This document shows positions 8,560 through 17,689 of a DNA stretch of 64,000 bases, one piece after another. Position 1 is the first letter of the stretch, and each line of letters begins with the position of its first letter. Where the stretch lies: assembly GCA_002355455.1 (NCBI GenBank), contig AP017375.1, positions 3,658,001 to 3,722,000 on the forward strand, read 5' to 3'. The notes under the pieces are model-generated. The model made no database searches and was not told the DNA's origin. It saw only the letters and a program-made list of their open reading frames with translations. The DNA comes from Stanieria sp. NIES-3757 (GTDB taxonomy: Bacteria > Cyanobacteriota > Cyanobacteriia > Cyanobacteriales > Xenococcaceae). The translations under genes and the position numbers were made by a program.

Positions 8560-9267
8560 GTGCAAGATCCTCGACGACAAAAAGAACTACGTAAATTAAT
8601 CGAAAAACTAGGTTTACCAGCTACTTCCCCAGTTAACTGGTCATTATTAGATTTAGCTTTAACTCATCCAAGCATTTCTTCACAAAAAAATTATCAACAA
8701 TTAGAATTTGTTGGCGATGCAGTAGTTCGTTTAGCAGCAGCAGAAATTTTACTAGAAACCTATCCTGATGAACCTGTAGGCGAATTTGCTGCCATTCGTT
8801 CGATTTTAGTAAGCGATCGCCTTTTAGCTGAGTTGGCAGATTATTATGGTATTGAACGCTATCTTTTGATCGGGACAAATGCGACAGGAAATCCCGTTGG
8901 TAGACAGTCTTGGTTAGCAGATGCTTTTGAAGCGGTTTTAGGCGCGTTATATCTTAGTACCCAAACGATGGAATTAGTTCGTCCGTGGTTGGATGACATT
9001 CTCAAACTTAAAGCAGAAGAAATTCGCTGCGATCCTGCTCGCCAAAATTATAAAGATGCCCTGCAAGAATGGAGTCAAAGTAAATATAAAACTTTACCCC
9101 AATATCAAGTTCAAGAAAATAAAGCTCATCAATCACCTCAAGACCGATTTATCGCCGAAGTTTGGTTAAATAATTCTTGTCTAGGAAAAGGTGAAGGACG
9201 CACCAAGAAATTAGCAGAACAAGCTGCTGCTAAAGAGGCTTTTTTATCGGTAATTAAACAAAATTAG
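8560..9267 (+). CDS. rnc: Ribonuclease III
   Basis: A double-strand-specific endoribonuclease that processes rRNA and structured mRNA. The 235-aa protein has the RNase III signature LEFVGDAVVRLAAAEIL near residue 47, the acidic DAFEAVLGALYL motif, and a C-terminal dsRNA-binding domain (QNYKDALQEWSQ to AAAKEAFL). It uses a GTG start at 8560, 28 bp after rnpB, so the two RNA-processing genes may be transcribed together. The ribosome site is weak. Cyanobacteria often carry more than one RNase III-like gene. Confidence 0.93.
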   Translation: MQDPRRQKELRKLIEKLGLPATSPVNWSLLDLALTHPSISSQKNYQQLEFVGDAVVRLAAAEILLETYPDEPVGEFAAIRSILVSDRLLAELADYYGIERYLLIGTNATGNPVGRQSWLADAFEAVLGALYLSTQTMELVRPWLDDILKLKAEEIRCDPARQNYKDALQEWSQSKYKTLPQYQVQENKAHQSPQDRFIAEVWLNNSCLGKGEGRTKKLAEQAAAKEAFLSVIKQN

Positions 9268-9391
9268 GATATTATCAGCCTCAAACAAAGCAAAAATTCT
9301 CAAAGGTGGCTAATCAATTTAGATGGGATCGATGAAACTACGTTGAAGTCTGAAGTTTGAAGCAAATATCATTGATAAAACGGGTAATTAA

Positions 9392-9491
9392 TACCAATTC
9401 TCAAAAGTAACTGGAGACTTAGTTAAGTTAAATTTTTGATATATCATTATTTCAGGCCTGTTATCTATCTAGCGACTTTTGAGAAACGATA
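9392..9491 (+). mobile_element. 100-bp MITE, copy 1
   Basis: This 100-bp non-coding element is nearly identical to the reverse complement of 29567-29666. The ends are imperfect inverted repeats (TACCAATTCTCAAAAGT against TATCGTTTCTCAAAAGT). It is flanked by a 3-bp TAA duplication (9389-9391 and 9492-9494). It lies between rnc and chlI and encodes nothing. Confidence 0.9.
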
Positions 9492-9563
9492 TAAGATCAA
9501 AGCCGTTCAATTAATTACACAAAAACGTGATTGTTGGAACAAAGACTTTTCAATTTTCTGTAC

Positions 9564-9583
9564 AGACGTAGCATGCTACGTCT
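9564..9583. repeat. 20-bp perfect palindrome
   Basis: AGACGTAGC-AT-GCTACGTCT reads identically on both strands and lies downstream of both the rnc (plus) and chlI (minus) 3' ends. A related arm pair (AGAGACGTT/AACGTCTCT) occurs at 47228-47269, between another convergent pair of genes. It may act as a bidirectional hairpin. Confidence 0.7.
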
Positions 9584-9585
9584 CC

Positions 9586-9614
9586 ACTAACTTCTAACTT
9601 CTGACCTCTGACTT
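9586..9614. repeat. Heptanucleotide repeat run
   Basis: Four consecutive 7-bp units of the form CTAACTT/CTGACYT, next to the 20-bp palindrome and just before the chlI stop codon. This is the STRR-like repeat class seen at other places in the window. Confidence 0.6.
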
Positions 9615-9627
9615 AATTGAAATATAA

Positions 9628-10701
9628 TTATTCTTCCACTTCTAAACCAAATACACGAGCAACAGACTTTTGCACTTTATAACCAGAATCAATTGATTCT
9701 AGAGGATCTTTTCTGAGTCGATGACGCAAACAGAGAACAATTACTCTACGAATATCATCAATGGTAACTTCTGTACGACCTTCAAAAGCTGCGATCGCTT
9801 TGGCTGCGCGATTAGTTACAATATCTCCTCGTAAACCATCGACATCGAGTTCAGAACAAATCTCAGAAATTTTCACCCGCAAGTCGTAGTCAATTTTGAC
9901 TTCAGGTAATAATGTTTGAGCTTGAACGATTTTATTTTGGAGTTCTTCTTGCTGTTGTTGGTATTTTTCGCAAAATGCCCCAGGATTACTGTCGAATTCT
10001 GCTCTTTGCTCCACAATCTGTACTCTTAAACTGGGTTCTTTAACCGTGTGGATCTCTGCGTGCATTCCAAAACGATCTAATAATTGAGGACGCAATTCCC
10101 CTTCTTCTGGGTTACCCGAACCAACCATTACAAATCTAGCAGGGTGACGAATCGAAATACCTTCCCGTTCGACTGTATTCCAACCACCAGCAGCCGAATC
10201 TAGTAAAACATCTACTAAATGATCGTCAAGGAGATTGACTTCATCTACGTAAAGAATGCCTCGATTGGCTTTAGCTAGTAATCCTGGTTCAAAGGCTTTT
10301 ACCCCTTCAGAGAGTGCTTTTTCAATATCAATCGTGCCACAAACCCGATCTTCCGTTGCACCTAAAGGTAGATCGACCATTTGTACTTTTTTCTTGACAA
10401 TATCGATCGGAAGTTGTTTTTCTAACTTTTGTTTTACCTCATCACTCATCAGATCGGGGTCTTTGGGGTCACTATTAAAAGCATCACCAGCGACAACTTC
10501 GATTTCAGGTAATAAATCTGCTAAAGCCCTAATAGTGGTAGATTTTCCTGTTCCGCGATCGCCCATGATCATCACACCGCCAATTTTAGGATCGATGACA
10601 TTGAGAAGCAGGGCTAATTTCATTTCTTCCTGTCCCACAATGGCAGTGAAAGGGAATACGACGCGAGCAGTTTTAGGAGGAGCTTGAAGTGTTGCACTCA
10701 T
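9628..10701 (-). CDS. chlI: Magnesium chelatase ATPase subunit I
   Basis: The AAA+ subunit of Mg-protoporphyrin chelatase (ChlI-ChlD-ChlH), the first committed step of chlorophyll synthesis. The 357-aa length is typical. It has [18 protein letters not shown] at the N-terminus, Walker A GDRGTGKS at 47-54, Walker [16 protein letters not shown], and the sensor region [24 protein letters not shown] at 10701 is followed by the usual short Ala/Pro-rich start. It stands alone, with a MITE, a palindrome and repeats downstream. Confidence 0.97.
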   Translation of the reverse strand: MSATLQAPPKTARVVFPFTAIVGQEEMKLALLLNVIDPKIGGVMIMGDRGTGKSTTIRALADLLPEIEVVAGDAFNSDPKDPDLMSDEVKQKLEKQLPIDIVKKKVQMVDLPLGATEDRVCGTIDIEKALSEGVKAFEPGLLAKANRGILYVDEVNLLDDHLVDVLLDSAAGGWNTVEREGISIRHPARFVMVGSGNPEEGELRPQLLDRFGMHAEIHTVKEPSLRVQIVEQRAEFDSNPGAFCEKYQQQQEELQNKIVQAQTLLPEVKIDYDLRVKISEICSELDVDGLRGDIVTNRAAKAIAAFEGRTEVTIDDIRRVIVLCLRHRLRKDPLESIDSGYKVQKSVARVFGLEVEE

Positions 10702-10774
10702 ATTGATTTTAAATGGAGATTGCTGTTAATTTTTTTTTTAGAAACGTATCTAATTGTGCCATGTTTTAGGTCAG

Positions 10775-11563
10775 TTACAGGTTATCATTAGGGGGAATTC
10801 GCGAATTGCCCTGACTTTGATGTGGTGCAGGAACGATAATATAGCCAGTATCAAGATTACCTAAGACCAAGTTACGTTCTTCTCCCCAGTACCACCAATG
10901 AGCAGCAATATAAGCGCACAGAAGACTATCTAAGCGATCCTCGAGCGCTTTGAATTGAGTACCTGTGATTGAGTTAGGAATAAACGGAGACGAGAGAAAA
11001 TTTAATTCATTCAACTTTAAATTAAGCTGAGGAGTTAGAGTTGGCAAGACCGTAGTAATGTAGCGATGCAATTTGATTAGTTCTATTTGTCTTTCCGCTA
11101 TCTTTCCTTTTTTATATTTCAAAATTTTAGTTAAACCAAATAAATTAATTGTTGCTGGATGAGGAAAAACTTCGATTTGATATCGACCTAATTGTTGAGG
11201 TGTAATTGTGGCTGCGTGAAGAAAACCTTTTTGTTCTAAACTTATTCCAAATCCAACAGTTTTTTGAGCAAACGGACGATTTAAATTAGCGGGATAACAA
11301 CCTGCGTGATAGCGACCAAAGTATTTATGAGTTAATTTGTCTGCTAATCTTGTCCCTGTTTGGTTAGCAATAATTGTTGGTGCATCTACTGCTATTATAG
11401 CTGGTTCTTGTGGCGCAACCCAGCGATCGAGCCAAGCTAAAATTTTTTCTGTTTCTAATAAACAAATTAAGTCTAATATTTGTAATTGATTATTCTCCCA
11501 ATTTAAACAGCATAATCCACTAGCACCAGAAGACCAACCTAAATCAACACCAATAAATTTCAT
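10775..11563 (-). CDS. DUF429 domain-containing protein
   Basis: A 262-aa cytoplasmic protein starting MKFIGVDLGWSSGASG, the Asp-containing N-terminal strand of the DUF429 family, which resembles a ribonuclease-H-like fold. AVDAPTI and the later ALEDRLDSLLCAYIAAHWWYWG are also family features. Members are predicted nucleases, but the activity is unproven. It lies 73 bp upstream of chlI on the same strand, with no clear operon link. Confidence 0.8.
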   Translation of the reverse strand: MKFIGVDLGWSSGASGLCCLNWENNQLQILDLICLLETEKILAWLDRWVAPQEPAIIAVDAPTIIANQTGTRLADKLTHKYFGRYHAGCYPANLNRPFAQKTVGFGISLEQKGFLHAATITPQQLGRYQIEVFPHPATINLFGLTKILKYKKGKIAERQIELIKLHRYITTVLPTLTPQLNLKLNELNFLSSPFIPNSITGTQFKALEDRLDSLLCAYIAAHWWYWGEERNLVLGNLDTGYIIVPAPHQSQGNSRIPPNDNL

Positions 11564-11819
11564 AAAATAGAATTAATATAGGGTTGTTAAAGTAAATTAT
11601 TGCATCGTGATAATAGTTAATCGTTAATTAGATTAAATTGTAATCACAACAAAGACAGTCTTACTTTAAATCAAAAAAATTTAAATCTAGTGTTTTTCAA
11701 CAAATGTAGCTTTAATGATATCTAACCTCTGTCTTTTAACTTGAAAGTAGGAAATAAATAACAGTCAAAAATAAAATTTATTGATGCTTAGCTCTCTTCT
11801 GTGAGTATAAGCAGTGGAG

Positions 11820-12815
11820 CTACTTACTTTCTGAATTTTGTTTAAATACTAAATAATGAAGACTAAATAACTGTTGTGAATCAGTCCATACACATTTAGA
11901 TTGCCAACCTGCTTGACCAGCTAAAGATTGAAATTCTGCACAAGTATATTTATAAGAATGTTCAGTTCTCAATAATTCTCCTTCTTCAAATTCAATTTCT
12001 ACATCATCAATTTTAATTGTCTGCTTTTTCAAACTAACTATATACATTTCAATGCGACCGAGCGTATTGTAAGTAGCTTGATAACTAAAATTATCTAGAT
12101 TAAAATTAGCTCCTAATTCTCGATTAATACGAGTCAATAAATTTAAAGCGAAAGCAGCAGAAACCCCTTGAGAATCATCGTAAGCTGGTTCAAGTATTGA
12201 GCGGTCTTTTTTGAGGTCGACTCCGATTAAAAGACTGCCGTTTGGTTGTAAAATTTTGCCGACATTTTTCAGAAATCTTACGACTTCAAAAGGCTCTAAA
12301 TTACCAATTGAAGAACCAGGAAAAAAACCTACCTTATATTTATTTTCAATTAAAGAAATCTTTGGTAACGATAAAGGTTGAGTATAATCAGTACAAATAG
12401 CGATCGCATTTAAATCTGGATAAGCCTCAACTAAATTATGACAAGATTCGTACAAATGTTGCACCGAAATATCTAATGCTACATAGGTAGGTAATTGTTT
12501 CATCGCATCAAGAATAATTCTGACTTTTTGCGAACTACCACTACCAAATTCAACTAAAACACCATCTCCAATTAAAGAAGCGATTTCGTGAGCATTAGTT
12601 TTAAGAATTTCCATTTCTGTGCGGGTCAGATAATATTCATCTAAATTACAGATTTGGTCGAATAATTCTGAACCCTTTTTATCATATAAAAATTTAGCAG
12701 AAATAGTTTTTTGAGGTTGTTGCAATCCCTCAATGATCTCGCAGCGAAAGTCAGCTAACTGCGGATGTAAATCGTAAAGTTTGACTTTTGATTGAGAGTG
12801 TGAGGGTGCAATCAT
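11820..12815 (-). CDS. egtD: L-histidine N-alpha-methyltransferase EgtD
   Basis: This enzyme trimethylates histidine to hercynine using S-adenosylmethionine, the first step of ergothioneine synthesis. The 331-aa protein has the SAM-binding VEFGSGSSQK (88-97), FFPGSSIGN, and the YLTRTEMEIL motif of the family. It follows egtB on the same strand after a 144-bp gap, so the two probably form one unit. Ergothioneine is a sulfur-containing antioxidant. The later C-S lyase step must be encoded elsewhere. Confidence 0.95.
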   Translation of the reverse strand: MIAPSHSQSKVKLYDLHPQLADFRCEIIEGLQQPQKTISAKFLYDKKGSELFDQICNLDEYYLTRTEMEILKTNAHEIASLIGDGVLVEFGSGSSQKVRIILDAMKQLPTYVALDISVQHLYESCHNLVEAYPDLNAIAICTDYTQPLSLPKISLIENKYKVGFFPGSSIGNLEPFEVVRFLKNVGKILQPNGSLLIGVDLKKDRSILEPAYDDSQGVSAAFALNLLTRINRELGANFNLDNFSYQATYNTLGRIEMYIVSLKKQTIKIDDVEIEFEEGELLRTEHSYKYTCAEFQSLAGQAGWQSKCVWTDSQQLFSLHYLVFKQNSESK

Positions 12816-12959
12816 CTAATTGACTCCTATAATTAATTAAATTTTTAGTTGCAAGGAAAGAATTTAGCAAAACTGATTTCTTTTGAATAAATTAATACCT
12901 ATTTTAAAAATAAGCTGGTAATCACTTTAATTCCTTCTACTGAAAGATGTAGTTTAGGT

Positions 12960-14231
12960 TTATTTTGCCAAGCGAATTCCTGTAAACTGCCATCGTGCAG
13001 AAGGGGGAAAAAAGTTACGATAAGTAGGGCGAATATGACTAATGGGAGTGACACAAGAACCGCCTCGTAAAACCATTTGATTACACATAAATTTGCCATT
13101 GTATTCGCCGATCGCGCCTGCTTCTGGTTGATATCCTGGATATGGAAGATAGGCACTTTGCGTCCATTCCCAAACATCACCAAAAACTTGATCCGGCCGA
13201 GTCATTCCTAAAGCAGCAGTAGGATGTAATTTTTCTGTCTCCAAAAAATTGCCTCTAATTGGCACTTGTGCGGTTGCTATTTCCCATTCTGCTTCTGTTG
13301 GTAAGCGTTTACCGCAAAAACGAGCATAGGCATCGGCTTCATAAAAACTAACATGACATACTGGTTCATCTTTTTGAAGAGGTTGCATTCCCCCAAGAGT
13401 CATGATCCACCAAACACCGTCAATTTTTTCCCAGTACAAAGGTGCTTGCCATTGTTGGGCTTGAACAATAGACCAACCTTCTGACAACCAATATTCAGGG
13501 TTACTATATCCACTAGCTTCGATAAATTCTAAATATTCTTCATTAGTAACTAGACGAGTAGCAAAATAGTAGTCTTGTAATAAAGTTTGGTGGCGAGGAC
13601 TTTCATTATCAAAACTAAATCCTTCTCCTTGATAACCAATACTATATATCCCTCCAGGATAATCAAGCCATTTTTCTTCAAAATTAATTAGTTCAGCAGA
13701 AGAAGTAAAATTGTTAACTTGATAAACCGGACGTAAAGGATTAGTTGCCAAAATATGTTTAATATCTGTTAGTAGTAATTCCTGATGTTGTTGTTCGTGA
13801 TGAAGTCCTAAAACAATCAAAGATTCTACCTGTTCGTCTTTGTCAGGTTGACTAATTAACTTCGCCATTGCACGGTCAACATAAGCTCGATATTGGTAAA
13901 CCTCTTCTACGGTGGGGCGTGATAGTAAACCCCTTTGAGGACGAGGATGACGTTGACCTACCGCTTCATAATAAGAATTAAATAAATAACCAAACTGAGG
14001 ATGAAAAACTTGATATTGATTTAAATAAGGAACAAGTAAAAAAGTTTCAAAAAACCAGGTTGTATGAGCCAAATGCCATTTGGGTGGGCTAACATCAGCC
14101 ATAGTTTGAATTACATAATCTTCTATCGCTAAAGGTTGACAGATTGTTTCACTGCGTTGACGAACTTGTTGATAAAAATCTATTAAAGAAAGATTAATTA
14201 GGTCTTGAGTAAGAGAAATTGTTTTAAGCAT
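12960..14231 (-). CDS. egtB: Ergothioneine biosynthesis protein EgtB (iron-dependent sulfoxide synthase)
   Basis: A non-haem iron enzyme that joins hercynine to a thiol donor with oxygen to form a sulfoxide. The 423-aa protein has an N-terminal DinB-like domain with HLAHTTWFFE (His53/His56) and the iron-binding HX3HXE motif (His145, His149, Glu151 in HHEQQHQE). A C-terminal FGE-sulfatase domain ends with GDVWEWTQSAYLPYPG and LRGGSCVTP. Whether it uses cysteine or gamma-glutamylcysteine cannot be read from the sequence; no egtC is adjacent. It lies upstream of egtD on the same strand. Confidence 0.95.
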   Translation of the reverse strand: MLKTISLTQDLINLSLIDFYQQVRQRSETICQPLAIEDYVIQTMADVSPPKWHLAHTTWFFETFLLVPYLNQYQVFHPQFGYLFNSYYEAVGQRHPRPQRGLLSRPTVEEVYQYRAYVDRAMAKLISQPDKDEQVESLIVLGLHHEQQHQELLLTDIKHILATNPLRPVYQVNNFTSSAELINFEEKWLDYPGGIYSIGYQGEGFSFDNESPRHQTLLQDYYFATRLVTNEEYLEFIEASGYSNPEYWLSEGWSIVQAQQWQAPLYWEKIDGVWWIMTLGGMQPLQKDEPVCHVSFYEADAYARFCGKRLPTEAEWEIATAQVPIRGNFLETEKLHPTAALGMTRPDQVFGDVWEWTQSAYLPYPGYQPEAGAIGEYNGKFMCNQMVLRGGSCVTPISHIRPTYRNFFPPSARWQFTGIRLAK

Positions 14232-14955
14232 AATTTAATTTTTCAGCAAATAATAATTAAACCATTCAATTTAAAATGAATATATCTCTTTATAAATAGG
14301 CTTTTTTATTTCAAGCCGAGATGTTAATTTTTATATAGTTTTAAGTAGCATAACACTTAAAATTATTGTTTTGCTAGCACTTATAAATTTTTTAACTTGT
14401 TTTTAGCAACAACAATTGCTCAATAAAAATTACTTGCTTACTTAATTTATTAATCTTAAATTATCATAAATATTTAAAGTAAATTTAATTTTTTTTCGTA
14501 TAATTTTGATTAATTTAATTGTAAAGACAGAATTAATTTAGAACAATTTAATTAATATTTACTAATAACCCTAAAATCAACTCATTAGGTCAAAAACACT
14601 ACACAATCTACTTCTTCAGTTGTTTGCCAAGGTTGACTTTATTGCTTTCTTTTTACCCATTGAAGTTCTTCTAGAGCTGGACAAATTTCAACATATTTTA
14701 GTTGATTTAATCTCAAATGCATGTGAAGTGACTGCTTTTGGAGAAATAATGAAATTGTCCCATTGAACTACAGAATAATGGTAAATCAAGCTGAATTACT
14801 ACCACAATCATCGGAGTAAATTTAAAGGAACTATTGAAAAACTGGCAATTGTTAAATCAAATCTTGAAGTATATAGTTGCTCGCAATCGATTTAATCTAA
14901 GCTTTGAACGATACAAAGATCAGCTTAACAATGCCTTTGCTAATTCTTTTAACTA
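14232..14955. other. 724-bp AT-rich intergenic region with possible gene fragments
   Basis: No intact gene was found. Near 14810-14960 a plus frame without a start codon reads about 45 aa rich in Asn, Leu and Lys and ends NAFANSFNY-stop. On the minus strand around 14645-14720 a 27-aa frame begins MHLRLNQLKYVEICPALEEL. Neither is recognised; they look like remnants. The egtB promoter should lie in the left part. Confidence 0.35.
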
Positions 14956-15909
14956 TTAAACCATTGATATTTCACCACTAACTGTCAAGCGTTTATACTT
15001 ACTCAGTTGCATAAATTTTTCTGACAAGTTTTCTGCTATTGTGGGACTAATCCAACCCATTTGTTTCAGAAGGTGAATAGCGATCGCATATTTAGCTCGT
15101 TTTGAACCATCTGCCACTTTGATAGCTAAACCCATTCCTTCTCCTACTCTACCGACACATTGAATTCCCTCTGCCCCAGATTTACTAACTAACTCTCCTC
15201 CCGATAAACGCATTAATTCAGTGTCAAACGCACCTTCTCCTGCGATCATATTAGGATGATAAGTCATCGCTCTGACAATTCTTTCTAAATCTAGATTAGA
15301 ACCAGAGGCTAACTTGGCATAAAGACAAGCCATTTGTCTCAATTGCATCGAGTAAGTAGGTGCGCCACAATCATCTCGTGCACTAATTAATTCTTCTCCA
15401 GGCATCCCTAATAATTCAGAAATTTTATGGAGAATTAATTGTTGAATGGGACTAGAGCGACGTAAATAATTATTAACAGGCCAATTTCGTTGATGGCAAA
15501 CGGCTAGCATCCCTGCGTGTTTACCAGAACAATTATGTTGTAGAGGACTACTTTTGCCTTCGGGAATGGGACACTGAAGTAAACTAGAGTCTAAATCAGC
15601 ACGCCAAAGCACGTTAAATACTTGCCTAGATTGTTCGATGGTGCCTTGATGAGAACTACAGATAATCGCTAAATCTTTATCAGATAAACCATATCGCTCT
15701 AAAGTACCAGTCGTAGTTACAGCTAGAGCTTGAAAAGGTTTGAGTGCTGAACGAATAAAAGTTGAAGTTTCACAGTTGCCTGCTACCAATAATACTCGAC
15801 CACGAGCATCACAGACTGTTGCTTCGATTTGATGAACCGATTCAACAATTCCTTCTCGTAGCAAATGAATTTCTAATTTTGGTGTATGAGTCCGTTGTCC
15901 TCTGGTCAT
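14956..15909 (-). CDS. L-asparaginase II family protein
   Basis: A 317-aa protein of the Asparaginase_II family (PF06089), which hydrolyses asparagine to aspartate and ammonia. Family features include the N-terminal LREGIVESVHQIEATVCDARG, the FIRSALKPFQAL Ser/Lys motif, CSSHQGT, NCSGKHAGML and DDCGAPTYSM. It ends a minus-strand run with CGLD27, rsfS and, further upstream, yqeK. The gap to the CGLD27 gene is 46 bp. The substrate is assigned by family only. Confidence 0.88.
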   Translation of the reverse strand: MTRGQRTHTPKLEIHLLREGIVESVHQIEATVCDARGRVLLVAGNCETSTFIRSALKPFQALAVTTTGTLERYGLSDKDLAIICSSHQGTIEQSRQVFNVLWRADLDSSLLQCPIPEGKSSPLQHNCSGKHAGMLAVCHQRNWPVNNYLRRSSPIQQLILHKISELLGMPGEELISARDDCGAPTYSMQLRQMACLYAKLASGSNLDLERIVRAMTYHPNMIAGEGAFDTELMRLSGGELVSKSGAEGIQCVGRVGEGMGLAIKVADGSKRAKYAIAIHLLKQMGWISPTIAENLSEKFMQLSKYKRLTVSGEISMV

Positions 15910-15955
15910 GCAATTAATTGCGCCCTTAAGATTTTGCGCCAGTTCTAAAAAGAGT

Positions 15956-16459
15956 TTATCCCAAAATTCGCCAAACTAAACCATTAATTAGCCCTAAACT
16001 AGCTAAAAGCAATAAAGTTTTTTGCAGCCGTTGGATAATCGGTTTAATCTCATAAGCGACAATGAGACGATCGCGATTAAGCATCGTGGTTGGTTTTGAC
16101 CAAGTTTGACCATCATACCAGCCAGACTCTTCATAAAAGATTCGTTCTTGGTATAAGCGATCGCTAATATAAGACCAACCTAAATAAAGTCTTAACCAGA
16201 CCAAAATGATGAATAAACTTCCTCCTAGACTGGTAGAAATAATAAACTGAGGTAGCTGATGGACAGGAGAAAAACTAGCAGCAGCTATCGGTGCAGCAAC
16301 CATTCCACCCCAAAATCCTACCCAGCCTAGCTTTTTCCCGTAACTGACAAGATTTAAAGTTGCCCAACAAAAAAACCAGGAATCTTTTAATTCTTCATAT
16401 TCGTGGATTGGTTGTTGTTCTTGTGGTACTGGACAAAAATCAACAGCAGATTCCCTCAT
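15956..16459 (-). CDS. CGLD27 family membrane protein
   Basis: A protein of about 167 aa of the CGLD27 group (conserved in the green lineage and diatoms, and in cyanobacteria). It begins MRESAVDFCPVPQEQQPIHEYEEL. Two hydrophobic helices lie around 45-90, then the WSYISDRLYQERIFYEESGWYDGQ signature and a C-terminal hydrophobic helix. A longer start at 16483 is possible, but MRESAVDFCPVP is the usual N-terminus. It lies directly after rsfS. An algal relative has been linked to iron nutrition; the function here is unknown. Confidence 0.8.
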   Translation of the reverse strand: MRESAVDFCPVPQEQQPIHEYEELKDSWFFCWATLNLVSYGKKLGWVGFWGGMVAAPIAAASFSPVHQLPQFIISTSLGGSLFIILVWLRLYLGWSYISDRLYQERIFYEESGWYDGQTWSKPTTMLNRDRLIVAYEIKPIIQRLQKTLLLLASLGLINGLVWRILG

Positions 16460-16485
16460 GATTTTATCAAACGATCCTAACAATT

Positions 16486-16905
16486 TTACATAGATGTTAT
16501 ATACTCAATCCTTTGGGCATGACCCCAAAACGCTTCTAAATTATAATATTCTCGCTCTTGAGGCAAAAAGATATGTACGATTACTTCGCCATAATCTTCT
16601 AAAACCCAACTTCCTTCTGTTTTACCAGCAACTCTAACAGGATAGTGATTAAAAGTCTCGGCAACTTTTGCTTCTATCGCATCAGCGATCGCTCTAACTT
16701 GAGCTTTAGAAAAACCAGTTACAATTACAAAATAATCAGCCAGATAAGATACTTCTGCTACTTGCAAAATGGTTATATCTGCGCCTTTTTTGTCGTCTGC
16801 TGCTTCTGCTATTTTCCAAGCTAATTTTTGACTATCTAAATCATAGTTAGTGTTACTTTGTTGAGTAATTTTTTCGTCTAATTCATATTGATGTTGTTTG
16901 CTCAT
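16486..16905 (-). CDS. rsfS: Ribosomal silencing factor RsfS
   Basis: A 139-aa RsfS/Iojap family protein that binds ribosomal protein L14 on the large subunit and blocks subunit joining when nutrients are short. Motifs are DITILQVAEVSYLADYFVIVTG, the AIADAIEAKV helix, and GSWVLEDYGEVIVHIF followed by YYNLEAFWG. It lies between yqeK (94 bp upstream) and CGLD27, the gene order commonly found with YqeK-type phosphatases. Confidence 0.95.
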   Translation of the reverse strand: MSKQHQYELDEKITQQSNTNYDLDSQKLAWKIAEAADDKKGADITILQVAEVSYLADYFVIVTGFSKAQVRAIADAIEAKVAETFNHYPVRVAGKTEGSWVLEDYGEVIVHIFLPQEREYYNLEAFWGHAQRIEYITSM

Positions 16906-16999
16906 TTAAATTCGGATTAATGATATTTGCAATTATTCAAATCTAGATTTAAACTCTAATGATTAATGGTGTTTTTTGATAACTGACTATCTCAGGTTA

Positions 17000-17584
17000 T
17001 CATTTTGTTTCTAAAAATTGCTTCTCGTGAGTTAAAGCCCAATTACGGGTTAAAATCACCCGTGGGTGAGTAATTTTTATCTGACTTACTAAATATCTTA
17101 GAGAATAATCACAAGTTTGTCTTACAGCTTTATAAAGATTTTCTTTAGCAACGGAACGAATTGTTTGTAATTCTAGGCTATCACCCCGTAAGGGTTCGAT
17201 CGCATCAGCAACAAACACAACACAACTGAGAGGACTCATTCCAGGAAAACCCAAGGTATGATGGCGAATAGCTGCCAAAATTGCTTCATTTTCGATACCA
17301 AATTCTTGTTGAGCGACAATTGCGCCAACATCAGCATGAAGTAAGTGAGGGCAGTTAGTTAAAATGTCGTCAGTTTCAATTCCTTCCTGTTGAGCCATAG
17401 ACAATAATTTGTCTGGTGGAAAGAATTTAGCCAAATCGTGCATTAAACCTGCCAAAGCAGCCTCTTGTTCGTTAACTTGATGACAACGAGCTAATTCAAT
17501 ACAAGTTTGTTCTACTCCTAGGATATGTTCAATCCGACTAACAGAAACATGATTGGCTAACCAAGCCAAAATTCGGTCGCGCAT
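17000..17584 (-). CDS. yqeK: Bis(5'-nucleosyl)-tetraphosphatase (symmetrical) YqeK
   Basis: An HD-domain hydrolase of 194 aa that splits Ap4A-type dinucleotides symmetrically. The HD pair is His49-Asp50 in AGLMHDLAKFF. Other ligands appear in HRIEHILG-like RIEHILGVEQ (His20), HLLHADVGA and IRHHTLG, followed by FVADAIEPLRG. It is encoded immediately upstream of rsfS on the same strand, a conserved pairing. Confidence 0.93.
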   Translation of the reverse strand: MRDRILAWLANHVSVSRIEHILGVEQTCIELARCHQVNEQEAALAGLMHDLAKFFPPDKLLSMAQQEGIETDDILTNCPHLLHADVGAIVAQQEFGIENEAILAAIRHHTLGFPGMSPLSCVVFVADAIEPLRGDSLELQTIRSVAKENLYKAVRQTCDYSLRYLVSQIKITHPRVILTRNWALTHEKQFLETK

Positions 17585-17689
17585 AAATCAAAATTAAGTA
17601 AAGGTTGTATTTAAATTTTAATTAAAATTTTAAATTTTCGTCGCGCTTTTACTTTAACTAAAATTGGGTCTTAGTCCAAACTAAACCAA

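Noticed and set aside
12899-13183. 94-aa minus-strand frame overlapping the 3' end of egtB
   Set aside because: It lies in another frame of a well-supported gene and has no family features.
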